Part shown: positions 9,097-16,574 of the stretch, in pieces
Layout: each line of letters begins with the position of its first letter
Numbering within the stretch: position 1 is the first letter of the stretch
From: Clostridiaceae bacterium
GTDB lineage: Bacteria > Bacillota > Clostridia > Acetivibrionales > DUMB01
NCBI GenBank assembly: GCA_012840085.1
Contig: DUMB01000085.1
Span: forward strand, 62,001 to 126,000
DNA: 64,000 nucleotides
Direction of reading: 5' to 3'
Notes under the pieces: model-generated
Database searches by the model: none
What the model saw: only the letters and a program-made list of their open reading frames with translations
Told to the model about the DNA's origin: nothing
Program-made: the position numbers and the translations under genes

Positions 9097-9871
9097 TTTG
9101 CAGAGGGTATTTGCAAACGGGAAAGCTTTTATTCCCTTCATAACTGCGGGAGATCCTTCGATAGAAATAACTGAACAGTTGGTACTTCAAATGGAGGAAG
9201 CCGGTGCCGACTTAATTGAACTTGGTATACCTTTTTCTGACCCTGTTGCCGAGGGACAAGTGATTCAAGATGCAAATATACGTGCTTTGGCCGGTGGTGT
9301 AACAGTGGATAAAATATTTGACATGCTTAAAAATCTTCGCAAGACATGCACTGCGCCTATAGCACTAATGACATATATAAATCCGGTATTTGCTTATGGC
9401 ACGGACAGATTTATGAGAAATTGCCGGGAAGCCGGAGTTGACGCAATTATAATTCCTGATCTGCCGTATGAAGAAAAAGGGGAACTCATGCCTTTTTGTC
9501 TGAAGTATGGCATCAGCTTAATTTCAATGATTGCGCCTACTTCCAATAATCGCATATGTATGATAGCTAAAGAAGCGCAGGGATTTGTTTATTGTGTATC
9601 GTCCATGGGAGTGACTGGTGTACGGGAGGATATCAGCGATGATGTGAAGGAAATGGTGAAGCTTGTAAAAACGGTTAATGATATTCCATGTACGATAGGT
9701 TTTGGCATTTCGACCCCTGAACAGGCATTGAAAATGGCTGAGTTTTCCGATGGTGTAATTGTGGGAAGTGCAATTGTTAAAATTGTGGAAAAATACGGCT
9801 CTGAATGTGTGCCCCATGTTGCAGAATATGTGCGTATGATGAAAAATACAGTTATGAAGTGTTCATATTAA
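9089..9871 (+). CDS. trpA: tryptophan synthase alpha chain
   Basis: Cleaves indole-3-glycerol phosphate to indole and glyceraldehyde-3-phosphate and channels indole to TrpB. The 260-residue TIM barrel has PFITAGDP at 16-23 and [13 protein letters not shown] at 44-56. Glu44 corresponds to catalytic Glu49 of the Salmonella enzyme. Residue 55, aligned with catalytic Asp60, is Glu instead of Asp; I believe some other Firmicutes share this, so it is probably still active. GVTGVR and the VGSAIV phosphate site are present. It ends the operon and is followed by a terminator. Confidence 0.95.
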   Translation: MNNLQRVFANGKAFIPFITAGDPSIEITEQLVLQMEEAGADLIELGIPFSDPVAEGQVIQDANIRALAGGVTVDKIFDMLKNLRKTCTAPIALMTYINPVFAYGTDRFMRNCREAGVDAIIIPDLPYEEKGELMPFCLKYGISLISMIAPTSNNRICMIAKEAQGFVYCVSSMGVTGVREDISDDVKEMVKLVKTVNDIPCTIGFGISTPEQALKMAEFSDGVIVGSAIVKIVEKYGSECVPHVAEYVRMMKNTVMKCSY

Positions 9872-9947
9872 CACAACAGTTGGCAATAATTTTTATTAAA
9901 TGGATTTAAATGGATGCTATGCATAAAAAATCATGTATAAGCAAAAA

Positions 9948-9981
9948 AAACTTATTTAGGACAACCTATTTAAGTTTTTTT
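9948..9981 (+). terminator. terminator of the trp operon
   Basis: Hairpin at 9948-9977 (AAACTTATTTAGG, loop ACAA, CCTATTTAAGTTT; a small internal mismatch) running into a T tract, about 80 bp after the trpA stop. Confidence 0.75.
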
Positions 9982-10005
9982 GTGTTTGTAACTCAAAAAC
10001 AAGCA

Positions 10006-10034
10006 TTGCGCTTATTGCTTATATATGTTAAAAT
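10006..10034 (+). promoter_or_regulatory. promoter of the membrane protein / peptide pair
   Basis: TTGCGC at 10006-10011, a 17-bp spacer and TAAAAT at 10029-10034. A small inverted repeat (TGTACT / AGTACA, 10039-10058) lies at the expected transcription start and could be an operator. Confidence 0.55.
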
Positions 10035-10084
10035 TTAGTGTACTTACATCAGAGTACAAATAATCCATCTGGAGGTACTCTTTT

Positions 10085-10978
10085 ATGGATGGAATAAATT
10101 TTCTGGCAATTGTAAAACTGATATTAAATATCATTTTAGTCTCAATACCTGAAGAAATTTTTTTTGTAGCTTTTGCATTGCTAATCCAGAAACGGTATGA
10201 TCTACTGAAGCCTAACAGGAGAAATGTAGTTAGGTTTGCTGTACCCGTTTTATCTTTGGCGTTTCTTTCAAATATATTGAGAACTTTTTTTGAAGTAACA
10301 GCAGATTTTATGCCAATAATTGCTGTTTTAATATTGTTTGTTTCTACTGCTCTGGTGTATAAAATAAAGAATATCACACAATTATTAAAAGTTTTTGCTT
10401 CATATATTTTAAGTTATTTGGCGGTATCAATAATACAGCTTTCGTATATACCTTTACTTCTTAATACTACAGGAATTACTGCAAATGAACTGAACAATTA
10501 TGGTTTGTTATTAGTGTTGATTTCCTTACCGGAAAGAGTAATTGAGTGTTGTTTATTAGCTTATTTATTAAGCAAAAGGACAAACATGATAAAGATAAAT
10601 ATTTTCAAAGAGATTTTCAAAACCAGAACACTTTCAATTGTTACTATTGGTGTATTTATTCTTAATGTTGTATTTGTAACATTAATGGGGAAACTGGTAT
10701 TTTTCAACCATATTTTGTCCAACCTGGGGATTGTTGCTCAGTTTGTAGTAATTGAAGGAGTGCTTATATTCCCGATATTAAATATAGCTATGCTTTTTGG
10801 AGTAATATATAACATGGCAGCCAAAGAAAAATTCGAAAGAATGCTTTCAAGGGAGAGGATAGTGACGCTGGTCAGTATATTGAAAATGTATGCCAGCAAT
10901 CAGAACTACGGAAAAGTAAATGCAGTAATTGACGATATTAATAAACATCTTGAAGAGCTATATCAATATAAAATATAA
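10085..10978 (+). CDS. polytopic membrane protein with AgrC-like cytoplasmic tail (no kinase domain)
   Basis: A 297-residue protein with roughly seven hydrophobic segments spread over residues 5-245, then about 50 cytoplasmic residues. The topology resembles the sensor part of AgrC-type receptors. The tail (SRERIVTLVSILKMYASNQN, then an acidic-amphipathic helix) resembles the dimerisation helices of AgrC/Spo0B-like proteins, but the histidine motif is absent and there is no ATPase domain. GGAGG lies nine bases before the ATG. It is followed 80 bp later by a small AgrD-like peptide gene, suggesting a receptor, exporter or processing partner for that peptide. This role is inferred from layout; I do not recognise a named family. 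Confidence 0.6.
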   Translation: MDGINFLAIVKLILNIILVSIPEEIFFVAFALLIQKRYDLLKPNRRNVVRFAVPVLSLAFLSNILRTFFEVTADFMPIIAVLILFVSTALVYKIKNITQLLKVFASYILSYLAVSIIQLSYIPLLLNTTGITANELNNYGLLLVLISLPERVIECCLLAYLLSKRTNMIKINIFKEIFKTRTLSIVTIGVFILNVVFVTLMGKLVFFNHILSNLGIVAQFVVIEGVLIFPILNIAMLFGVIYNMAAKEKFERMLSRERIVTLVSILKMYASNQNYGKVNAVIDDINKHLEELYQYKI

Positions 10979-11057
10979 AAATATTACTTTTGACAACAAA
11001 ACTTATGTAAGAGTAAAACATATACAAAAAACAAAAATTATAAGGGAGGGGATTCTT

Positions 11058-11180
11058 TTGAAGAATCTTTGCAAAGCTGTCTCAATTGTTCTCGGTTTAT
11101 TAGTTTCTATTTCAGTGACACCTGCGTCTGCTGTATGGATTATTCATCACCCGAAGGTACCAAAGAAATTAATAAAATAA
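11058..11180 (+). CDS. 40-residue AgrD-like peptide precursor
   Basis: A TTG start six bases after GGGAGGGG (11044-11051) opens a 40-residue frame. It begins MKNLCKAVSIVLGLLVS, a basic then hydrophobic leader, and ends PASAVWIIHHPKVPKKLIK. The layout matches AgrD-type cyclic-lactone autoinducer precursors: an amphipathic leader, a short core, and a charged Pro-Lys-x-Pro tail. The usual core Cys is missing; a Ser lies near that place. No AgrB protease gene is visible in the window. A terminator overlaps its stop codon. The strong ribosome-binding site and the neighbour support a real gene; the signalling role is inference. Confidence 0.6.
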   Translation: MKNLCKAVSIVLGLLVSISVTPASAVWIIHHPKVPKKLIK

Positions 11181-11205
11181 AGAGCTTTTAAGCTCTTTAT
11201 TTTTG
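11176..11205 (+). terminator. bidirectional terminator between peptide gene and XRE regulator
   Basis: A nearly perfect palindrome (AATAAAGAGCTT at 11176-11187 with AAGCTCTTTATT at 11190-11201) flanked by A and T runs, so it can end transcription of both converging genes. Confidence 0.8.
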
Positions 11206-11213
11206 CCTGTTTT

Positions 11214-11858
11214 TTATTTTACCTCTTTTTTTATTTTAATTGATATTTCTGCATTATTGAGAAGATCGGGAGTAATACCGGCCTTATAGGCTTCATATAT
11301 GAATTTAATATAAGGATAATTATCCGGATTATTGACCCACTTTTCAATTTCTTTATCCATAAAAATGGATTTCTTAAAAGGATTACTGTTGTTTGCCCTT
11401 TGAACTTGTAATGATGCCGCGTTAGTTTTTATATAAAAAAAGTTCTCGGGTAGCCCTTCGGCACTTGCAATACATTCAGCTACTACTTCATCCGGGTGTT
11501 CAAGCCCGTTTTCATATCTTTCAAGCAATACCGGACTAATATTTAAACCAAAGTTTTCTTTTAAATATGTACTATATTCCTCGTAGGATCTTTCTCCTCT
11601 AAGCAGAGTGAGGTTTTCCCTATAAAATTTCTTTTCAAGATGGCCGGCTGCTATCATTAATTCCTCATAGGTTACACCGTTATGTGCATTATCTGCTATC
11701 TTCTTTAATGTGTCAGGTGAAGGAGGATTAATCATAATTCCTCTCATTACCCTGGAAAGGTGACCAGCATCAACTCCTGTCTCCTCTGCAAAACGGTTCA
11801 GCGAACGATCACCCTTTGCAATTTTTAGAAGTTTAATTAGTTCCTTGTATTGTGACAT
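11214..11858 (-). CDS. transcriptional regulator with two XRE-type helix-turn-helix domains
   Basis: A 214-residue cytoplasmic protein. Residues about 4-70 form a standard XRE domain (SLNRFAEETGVDAGHLSRVM is the HTH, then PPSPDTLKKIA). Residues about 83-140 look like a second XRE-like domain ending in LERYENGLEHP. The last 70 residues resemble nothing I can name. AAGGAG lies eight bases before the ATG on the minus strand. Its promoter appears to be TTGCAT (11910-11915) and TACAAT (11887-11892) with 17 bp between, and the -35 lies inside a 14-bp palindrome that recurs twice in the next 430 bp. Autoregulation and control of the neighbouring transcripts are inferred from this. Confidence 0.85.
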   Translation of the reverse strand: MSQYKELIKLLKIAKGDRSLNRFAEETGVDAGHLSRVMRGIMINPPSPDTLKKIADNAHNGVTYEELMIAAGHLEKKFYRENLTLLRGERSYEEYSTYLKENFGLNISPVLLERYENGLEHPDEVVAECIASAEGLPENFFYIKTNAASLQVQRANNSNPFKKSIFMDKEIEKWVNNPDNYPYIKFIYEAYKAGITPDLLNNAEISIKIKKEVK

Positions 11859-11886
11859 ACGCTCACTCCTTAGCTATCCAATATAT

Positions 11887-11915
11887 ATTGTATAATTTAT
11901 GTTGCATTTATGCAA
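11887..11915 (-). promoter_or_regulatory. promoter of the XRE regulator with overlapping palindromic operator
   Basis: On the minus strand, TTGCAT, a 17-bp spacer and TACAAT. The -35 is half of the palindrome TTGCATTTATGCAA (11902-11915), so a protein bound there would block RNA polymerase. Confidence 0.6.
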
Positions 11916-12031
11916 TTATAAGTTGATTAAATTTTGATTATTTATGTTAAGTTTAGGTAAATAGTGCATGAAATGATATTGAAGTTATGGTAAAAATGGT
12001 TTATATTATGATTTTTTTTTCAAAAATATGC

Positions 12032-12060
12032 TTGAAAAAATTCCTAATTGCAGTTATAAT
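12032..12060 (+). promoter_or_regulatory. strong divergent promoter next to a palindromic operator
   Basis: TTGAAA at 12032-12037, a 17-bp spacer and TATAAT at 12055-12060. No ordinary gene follows for 820 bp. The palindrome at 12071-12084 covers about +5 to +18 of the expected transcript. Confidence 0.65.
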
Positions 12061-12070
12061 AAAGAAGGTG

Positions 12071-12084
12071 TTGCATGCAGGCAA
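12071..12084. promoter_or_regulatory. palindromic operator-like site, copy 2
   Basis: TTGCATGCAGGCAA, one base away from the perfect palindrome at 12330 and close to the site on the XRE promoter. It is placed just downstream of a strong promoter, a typical repressor position. Confidence 0.55.
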
Positions 12085-12142
12085 TGAATAATAGTTATTT
12101 ATACATAATTTTTTGGAGAGATAAAATATGGATTTAGGGGAG

Positions 12143-12195
12143 AAGTAAGTATAATTTCGTTATAACTATTAGTTATAACGAAATTATACTTACTT
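12143..12195 (+). other. perfect 25-bp inverted repeat (hairpin) in a gene-free stretch
   Basis: The arms 12143-12167 and 12171-12195 are exact reverse complements separated by three bases. The hairpin begins over the stop of a six-codon frame (ATG at 12128, preceded by GGAGAG). There is no long T run after it, so it is not a textbook terminator. With the promoter at 12032-12060 it may define a short regulated transcript of about 130 nt. Confidence 0.75.
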
Positions 12196-12329
12196 GTATT
12201 TATGTTAATTGTTTTTGATTTATCGTTGTTTGACATATCTTTGTTTAATTTATCGGTGGGAAGCAAAAGTTTTTTGGATTAATTAGAAATATAATTTTAG
12301 AAAAAATGAGGAGATTTATGCACATAGTG

Positions 12330-12343
12330 TTGCATGCATGCAA
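12330..12343. promoter_or_regulatory. palindromic operator-like site, copy 3
   Basis: TTGCATGCATGCAA, a perfect 14-bp palindrome sharing the preceding GTG with copy 2. No strong promoter is evident around it; a TATAAT lies at 12290-12295 with a poor -35. It falls inside a 13-codon frame (12318-12359) with a GAGGAG site, which may be chance. Confidence 0.5.
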
Positions 12344-12396
12344 TACTACCACAATATAAAGCAATATAAAGCTTTCTTAATTGATTAGTTACTAAA

Positions 12397-12491
12397 TTTC
12401 TATTCCTTAATTTCTATCCCTTAAACTTCTATTTCTTAATTTCTATTTTTTATTCTATTTCTTATTCTATTTCTGATATTTCTATTTTTTA
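12397..12491. repeat. low-complexity TTTCTATT-type repeats
   Basis: About seven degenerate copies of a 13-15-nt pyrimidine-rich unit (TTTCTATTCCTTAA and variants). No gene is present. Confidence 0.7.
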
Positions 12492-12635
12492 TAAAAACAA
12501 AAAAGAGCTCTTTATCTAACTTTCAGGAATTTATCCACTTATATCATTGAATTTTCTTTCGCAAAAGTCTAATAATCGAAATCCGACAATAAAAACTAAA
12601 ATTAGAGGCTGAAAAATCTAGAATTTGTCTCAGAT

Positions 12636-12740
12636 GACTATAAGTCTTACCCGATATAAGTCTTGTCTGTTATAAATCTTACCGGTTATAAGCAGTACCT
12701 GCTATAAGCCTTAGGCACTACTGGTTGTAAGTCTTGCAGG
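12636..12740. repeat. degenerate 16-nt tandem repeats upstream of the CUT2 ABC operon
   Basis: Units of 16-17 nt start at 12636, 12653, 12669 and 12685, with two longer ones at 12701 and 12723; the shared core is TATAAGTCTTACC. The rest of 12741-12885 holds the unresolved promoter region of the ABC operon; no clear -35/-10 pair was found. Confidence 0.7.
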
Positions 12741-12885
12741 CTTGTCCGGCAAACCAGCAAAAATCTAGGTATGGACTTTACATGTTTTGAATATTACATA
12801 TTATCGTTTGGATATTTCATGTACAATCAAATGAGCTATTTGTTAGAATCAAAATAAATATAAGATACCGAGGGGAGTATTTTGT

Positions 12886-14382
12886 GTGAAAAAGACAATA
12901 CTTGAGTTGAAAGATATTGTTAAGTCTTTCCCTGGAGTTTTAGCGCTGAACAGATTAAAGTTCGACCTAAAGAGCGGAGAAGTACACGCAATATGTGGGG
13001 AAAATGGTGCAGGAAAGTCAACTTTAATGAAAGTGGTTTGTGGTGTTTACAAACCTGATGAAGGCGAAATCTATGTAGATGGAGTTCCGCAATCTTTCTC
13101 CAGTCCATTGGACGCTTACCGTAACGGCGTATCAATAATATTCCAGGAAACCAGTCTCTTTGAGGAAATGACTGTTTTGGACAATATTTTTCTGGGACAT
13201 GAGATTATTAAGAAAAAAGCCGGACTGAAGCTACTTGATTATGCGGCTATGCGGAAGAAAGCGACAGAAATTTTCGACAGACTGAACACTAAAATCGATC
13301 TGAATGCCTGCATCAAGACCTTAGGTATGGCCCAGAAGCAAATGGTGGAGATTGCAAAAGCGCTTACTTTTGATGCAAACATCATCATCTTTGATGAGCC
13401 TACCGCCTCTTTGACGCAGAGAGAAGTTGATGCATTGTTTGATATTATCAACAAGCTCAAACAAGAAGGGCGAGGGATTGTGTATATCAGCCATCGACTG
13501 GAGGAAATATTCCAGATATGCGACCGAGTAACCGTTATTCGCGATGGCCAGTATATTTCTACACGAAATGTGGCTGATACTAATAAAGATGAGCTTGTTG
13601 CTGATATGGTAGGAAGGGCCATGACTAATTATTACCCGAAAGCACAGACAGATATCGGTGAAGAAATTTTCAGGGTAGAACATTATTATGACGACGGATT
13701 TCTCAAGGATATCAATTTCTATGTACGTAAGGGAGAAATTGTCGGCTTTGCCGGTTTGGCAGGCTGTGGCCGTACTGAATTAATGCAGTCTATTTGCGGA
13801 TTTACCGGAAAGGCTGCCGGAAAAGTATTTTTGAACGGAGAAGAAATTGAAATTCACAATTATAATGATGCAAAAAATCGGGGTATTGTCTATGTGTCAG
13901 AGGACAGGGGCAAATACGGCCTGATTGTTGATATGAGCATTGAGCAGAATATTACGTTGCCTCAATTGCAGAATTTTGCGAATAATATGTCTATTATCGA
14001 TACTGAAAAAGAAGCGGAGATCGCGGGTAAATACCTGAAGGAGTTTGAAATTAAAGCTCCCGATACGGAGTTTTTGGTTGCAAACCTGTCAGGTGGAAAT
14101 CAGCAAAAGGTATCGGTTTCTAAAGCACTGGCATTAAATCCTACACTTCTGATACTGGATGAACCGACAAGAGGTGTGGACGTCAATGCAAAGGCTGAGA
14201 TTCATAAAATCATCAGTGAACTTACAAGAAGGAATCTGTCCATTATCATGATCTCATCCGAGCTTCCTGAGTTGTTGGGAATGTGCGACAGAATTTATGT
14301 AATGAAAGACGGTTCAATTGCAGGGTGCTTTGATCGTGGAGAGTTCACTCAGGAAAAGATTCTGTCTATTGCATTGGATTAA
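12886..14382 (+). CDS. sugar ABC transporter ATP-binding protein (RbsA/MglA family, two ABC domains)
   Basis: The double-ATPase subunit of a CUT2-type monosaccharide importer, 498 residues as usual. The first nucleotide-binding domain has Walker A GENGAGKST at 38-46, the variant signature LGMAQKQMVEIAKAL, and Walker B IIFDEPTASL. The second has the degenerate Walker A of the family (GLAGCGRTEL), signature LSGGNQQK, and Walker B LILDEPTRGVD. The GTG start follows GGGGAG by eight bases. It heads an operon with two permeases and a lipoprotein. Substrate cannot be read from this subunit. Confidence 0.93.
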   Translation: MKKTILELKDIVKSFPGVLALNRLKFDLKSGEVHAICGENGAGKSTLMKVVCGVYKPDEGEIYVDGVPQSFSSPLDAYRNGVSIIFQETSLFEEMTVLDNIFLGHEIIKKKAGLKLLDYAAMRKKATEIFDRLNTKIDLNACIKTLGMAQKQMVEIAKALTFDANIIIFDEPTASLTQREVDALFDIINKLKQEGRGIVYISHRLEEIFQICDRVTVIRDGQYISTRNVADTNKDELVADMVGRAMTNYYPKAQTDIGEEIFRVEHYYDDGFLKDINFYVRKGEIVGFAGLAGCGRTELMQSICGFTGKAAGKVFLNGEEIEIHNYNDAKNRGIVYVSEDRGKYGLIVDMSIEQNITLPQLQNFANNMSIIDTEKEAEIAGKYLKEFEIKAPDTEFLVANLSGGNQQKVSVSKALALNPTLLILDEPTRGVDVNAKAEIHKIISELTRRNLSIIMISSELPELLGMCDRIYVMKDGSIAGCFDRGEFTQEKILSIALD

Positions 14383-14388
14383 TCAGCA

Positions 14389-14437
14389 AAGGATCGGCTC
14401 GAATTCAACTTTTGTTTTTGTGTTCTAGCGATCCCTT
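14389..14437 (+). other. intercistronic stem between ATPase and first permease
   Basis: AAGGATCG at 14389-14396 can pair with CGATCCCTT at 14429-14437 (one bulge), enclosing a T-rich loop. It could modulate mRNA stability. Confidence 0.35.
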
Positions 14438-14456
14438 ATAGAGAGGAGAAGGACGA

Positions 14457-15455
14457 ATGGTTCAAGAGAAAAAGCGAACCGCATCTTTTTTGACAAAAGA
14501 ATTTTATCTGGCTATCTTTTTATTGGCTGTGTTGATATTCTTATGGATTTTTGCAAAAGGATTTTACACTATCAACAATATAATGAGTATATTGAACACA
14601 TACAGCTATACACTGATTGCTGCAATCGGTATGAACATGATTATTATCACTTCAAATATAGACGTATCAACAGGTGCATTAGTATCGGTCGTATGTCTTG
14701 CATCTGCGGCAATAGGTAAGTTGGGACTTCCTTTCCCGGTTTTATTGCCGGCAGCTATGGTGATGGGAATAATCCTGAGTACCATAAACGGTTTATTTAT
14801 CACCAAAACTAAGATACCGGCAATTGTGGCTACGTTGGCAACTACACAAATATTTCAGGGAGTATTGCCGCTTACCACAGAAGGCTCCATATACGACTTG
14901 CCTGCCACCTTTACATGGCTGGCTTTTGAGGCGAAATTATTCGGCATTGTTCCTGCGAGTGTTCTGATGTGCTTGATAATCACAGTGATTGCGTTGTTCT
15001 TTATGAAGTATTCGAGATTTTCCAAAAAATTGTATGCCATCGGGAACAACCAGCACAGTGCCCGATTGGCTGGAATTAATGTCGAAAAGACAATAGTTAT
15101 TACCTATGCTATAGCAGGAGCATTATTCGGAGTAACGGCAATCATCATCGCTACTGCCGGACAAAGGGTTACCACAACTATGGGCAGTGGTTTGGAAATG
15201 ACACTGATTGCTTCAGTAATACTTGGTGGAACCAGCACGGCAGGAGGTTCCGGAAAAGTTATCGGTACAGTGATTGGAGCATTGATTTTGTGCATAGTAT
15301 CTCCTGCAATCAACTACCTGGGAATAAGTCCAAACTGGTCGGATGCAATTAAAGGAGCCATCATCATGATATCAGTTGTTGTAGGTGCGTTCCAGCAGGT
15401 TAAGAAGAAAAGAGTAATTCAGATCCCGAAGGAGGTCCTTAATAATGGCAAATAA
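14457..15455 (+). CDS. sugar ABC transporter permease (RbsC family), first
   Basis: A 332-residue integral membrane subunit with about eight to ten hydrophobic segments. CUT2 permease hallmarks include IITSNIDVSTGALVS in the early part, the cytoplasmic stretch YAIGNNQHSARLAGINV that contacts the ATPase, and the late motif ASVILGGTSTAGGSG. GAGAGGAGAAGG precedes the ATG. The last 11 bases overlap the second permease, so the two are made together and probably form a heterodimeric channel with the ATPase encoded just upstream. Confidence 0.92.
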   Translation: MVQEKKRTASFLTKEFYLAIFLLAVLIFLWIFAKGFYTINNIMSILNTYSYTLIAAIGMNMIIITSNIDVSTGALVSVVCLASAAIGKLGLPFPVLLPAAMVMGIILSTINGLFITKTKIPAIVATLATTQIFQGVLPLTTEGSIYDLPATFTWLAFEAKLFGIVPASVLMCLIITVIALFFMKYSRFSKKLYAIGNNQHSARLAGINVEKTIVITYAIAGALFGVTAIIIATAGQRVTTTMGSGLEMTLIASVILGGTSTAGGSGKVIGTVIGALILCIVSPAINYLGISPNWSDAIKGAIIMISVVVGAFQQVKKKRVIQIPKEVLNNGK

Positions 15456-16437
15456 GAAGAAATTTAAAGTTACTTTTAACATGTTATTGTTTTTGATCTG
15501 GATACTCATATTCATTGGTATTGCGGCTACAAGCCCTGTGTTTTTGTCTCCTAGCTACCTGCTCAATGTTATGTTGAGAAATATTATAGAAATTGGTATG
15601 GTTGCTTTACCCATGACATTAATCATCATTATGGGTGGTATAGATCTTTCGGTAGGAAACATCATGATCTTAGCGGCAACGCTGGGTGGACTGGCTGCTG
15701 TAACTTATGGATCAGCTGTCGCAGTTATTGTAACTATATTGACAGGATTGGTATGTGGCTTGATTAATGGATTGGTTATTGTGAAAGCGAAAATTTCCCC
15801 AATGGTTACGACCCTGGCAACGATGTATTTATATCTTGGTATCTCGAGGGGAATTTCCAAGGGCAGCAGCATTTATTCCTTTGATTTTGCAACTACGATG
15901 GGGACTACTTCCCTGTTTGGAATTCCAGTACAAGTTTGGATTTATGTTCTTCTGGTAGTAATATTTACAGTTCTGCTGGCAAAAACTACGCTGGGAAGAA
16001 AACTGTATTCAATAGGCTTGAATGAGAATGCAACGCAGTATGCTGGTATAGATGTTGGCAAAATTAAGATTGCAATGTATATAATATGCGGTTTGATTTG
16101 TGCATTGGCTTCATTCATATGGCTCGGACGTTTTACAAGCATAAAGTTTGATGCCGGTACGAATTTTAATATGAAGGTCATCACTATTGTTGTACTTGGT
16201 GGAACCAGTATTAACGGAGGAATTGGAAGCATGATTGGTACCATAATTGGTACTCTGATCATTGCGACCTTAAACAGTGGATTAACAGTAATGAATATCC
16301 CGATCGACGTGCAGACTATCGTACATGGTTCAGTTTTGATCGTTGCATTGATTGCATACGCTGTTGTGAACAGCAGAGCTAAAAAGAAGAAGTTAATAAA
16401 AATCGAAGCGGCTCCTAAACAGGTTGCTTCAATGTAA
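15445..16437 (+). CDS. sugar ABC transporter permease (RbsC family), second
   Basis: A 330-residue paralogue of the preceding permease with the same motif order: IIIMGGIDLSVGNIM, YSIGLNENATQYAGIDV and TIVVLGGTSINGGIG. GGAGG at 15431-15435 inside the upstream gene serves as ribosome-binding site. Two different RbsC-like permeases with one double ATPase is the arrangement seen in AI-2 (Lsr) and rhamnose-type importers, consistent with the binding protein that follows. Confidence 0.92.
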   Translation: MANKKKFKVTFNMLLFLIWILIFIGIAATSPVFLSPSYLLNVMLRNIIEIGMVALPMTLIIIMGGIDLSVGNIMILAATLGGLAAVTYGSAVAVIVTILTGLVCGLINGLVIVKAKISPMVTTLATMYLYLGISRGISKGSSIYSFDFATTMGTTSLFGIPVQVWIYVLLVVIFTVLLAKTTLGRKLYSIGLNENATQYAGIDVGKIKIAMYIICGLICALASFIWLGRFTSIKFDAGTNFNMKVITIVVLGGTSINGGIGSMIGTIIGTLIIATLNSGLTVMNIPIDVQTIVHGSVLIVALIAYAVVNSRAKKKKLIKIEAAPKQVASM

Positions 16438-16574
16438 TCTTTATGCTGCGCTGTGTACGATGCATCAGGCTTGCACAGCGAAGTCCAGCGTTGATATCCG
16501 GATTCTGCGGCTAAAGAGAGTTATAGAGAAATTTGGCTGCAGAGTCTAGATATAAATAAAAAAGAAAGGGAGAG
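16438..16574 (+). other. gap between second permease and binding protein
   Basis: No gene. A 7-bp stem (CGCTGTG near 16448 with CACAGCG near 16480) may be an intercistronic hairpin of the kind that often precedes a highly expressed binding-protein gene. Confidence 0.35.

Noticed and set aside
12318..12359. 13-codon frame with a GAGGAG site overlapping palindrome copy 3
   Set aside because: Too short to judge, low-complexity peptide, and the overlap with the palindrome can be chance. Mentioned only under the operator.
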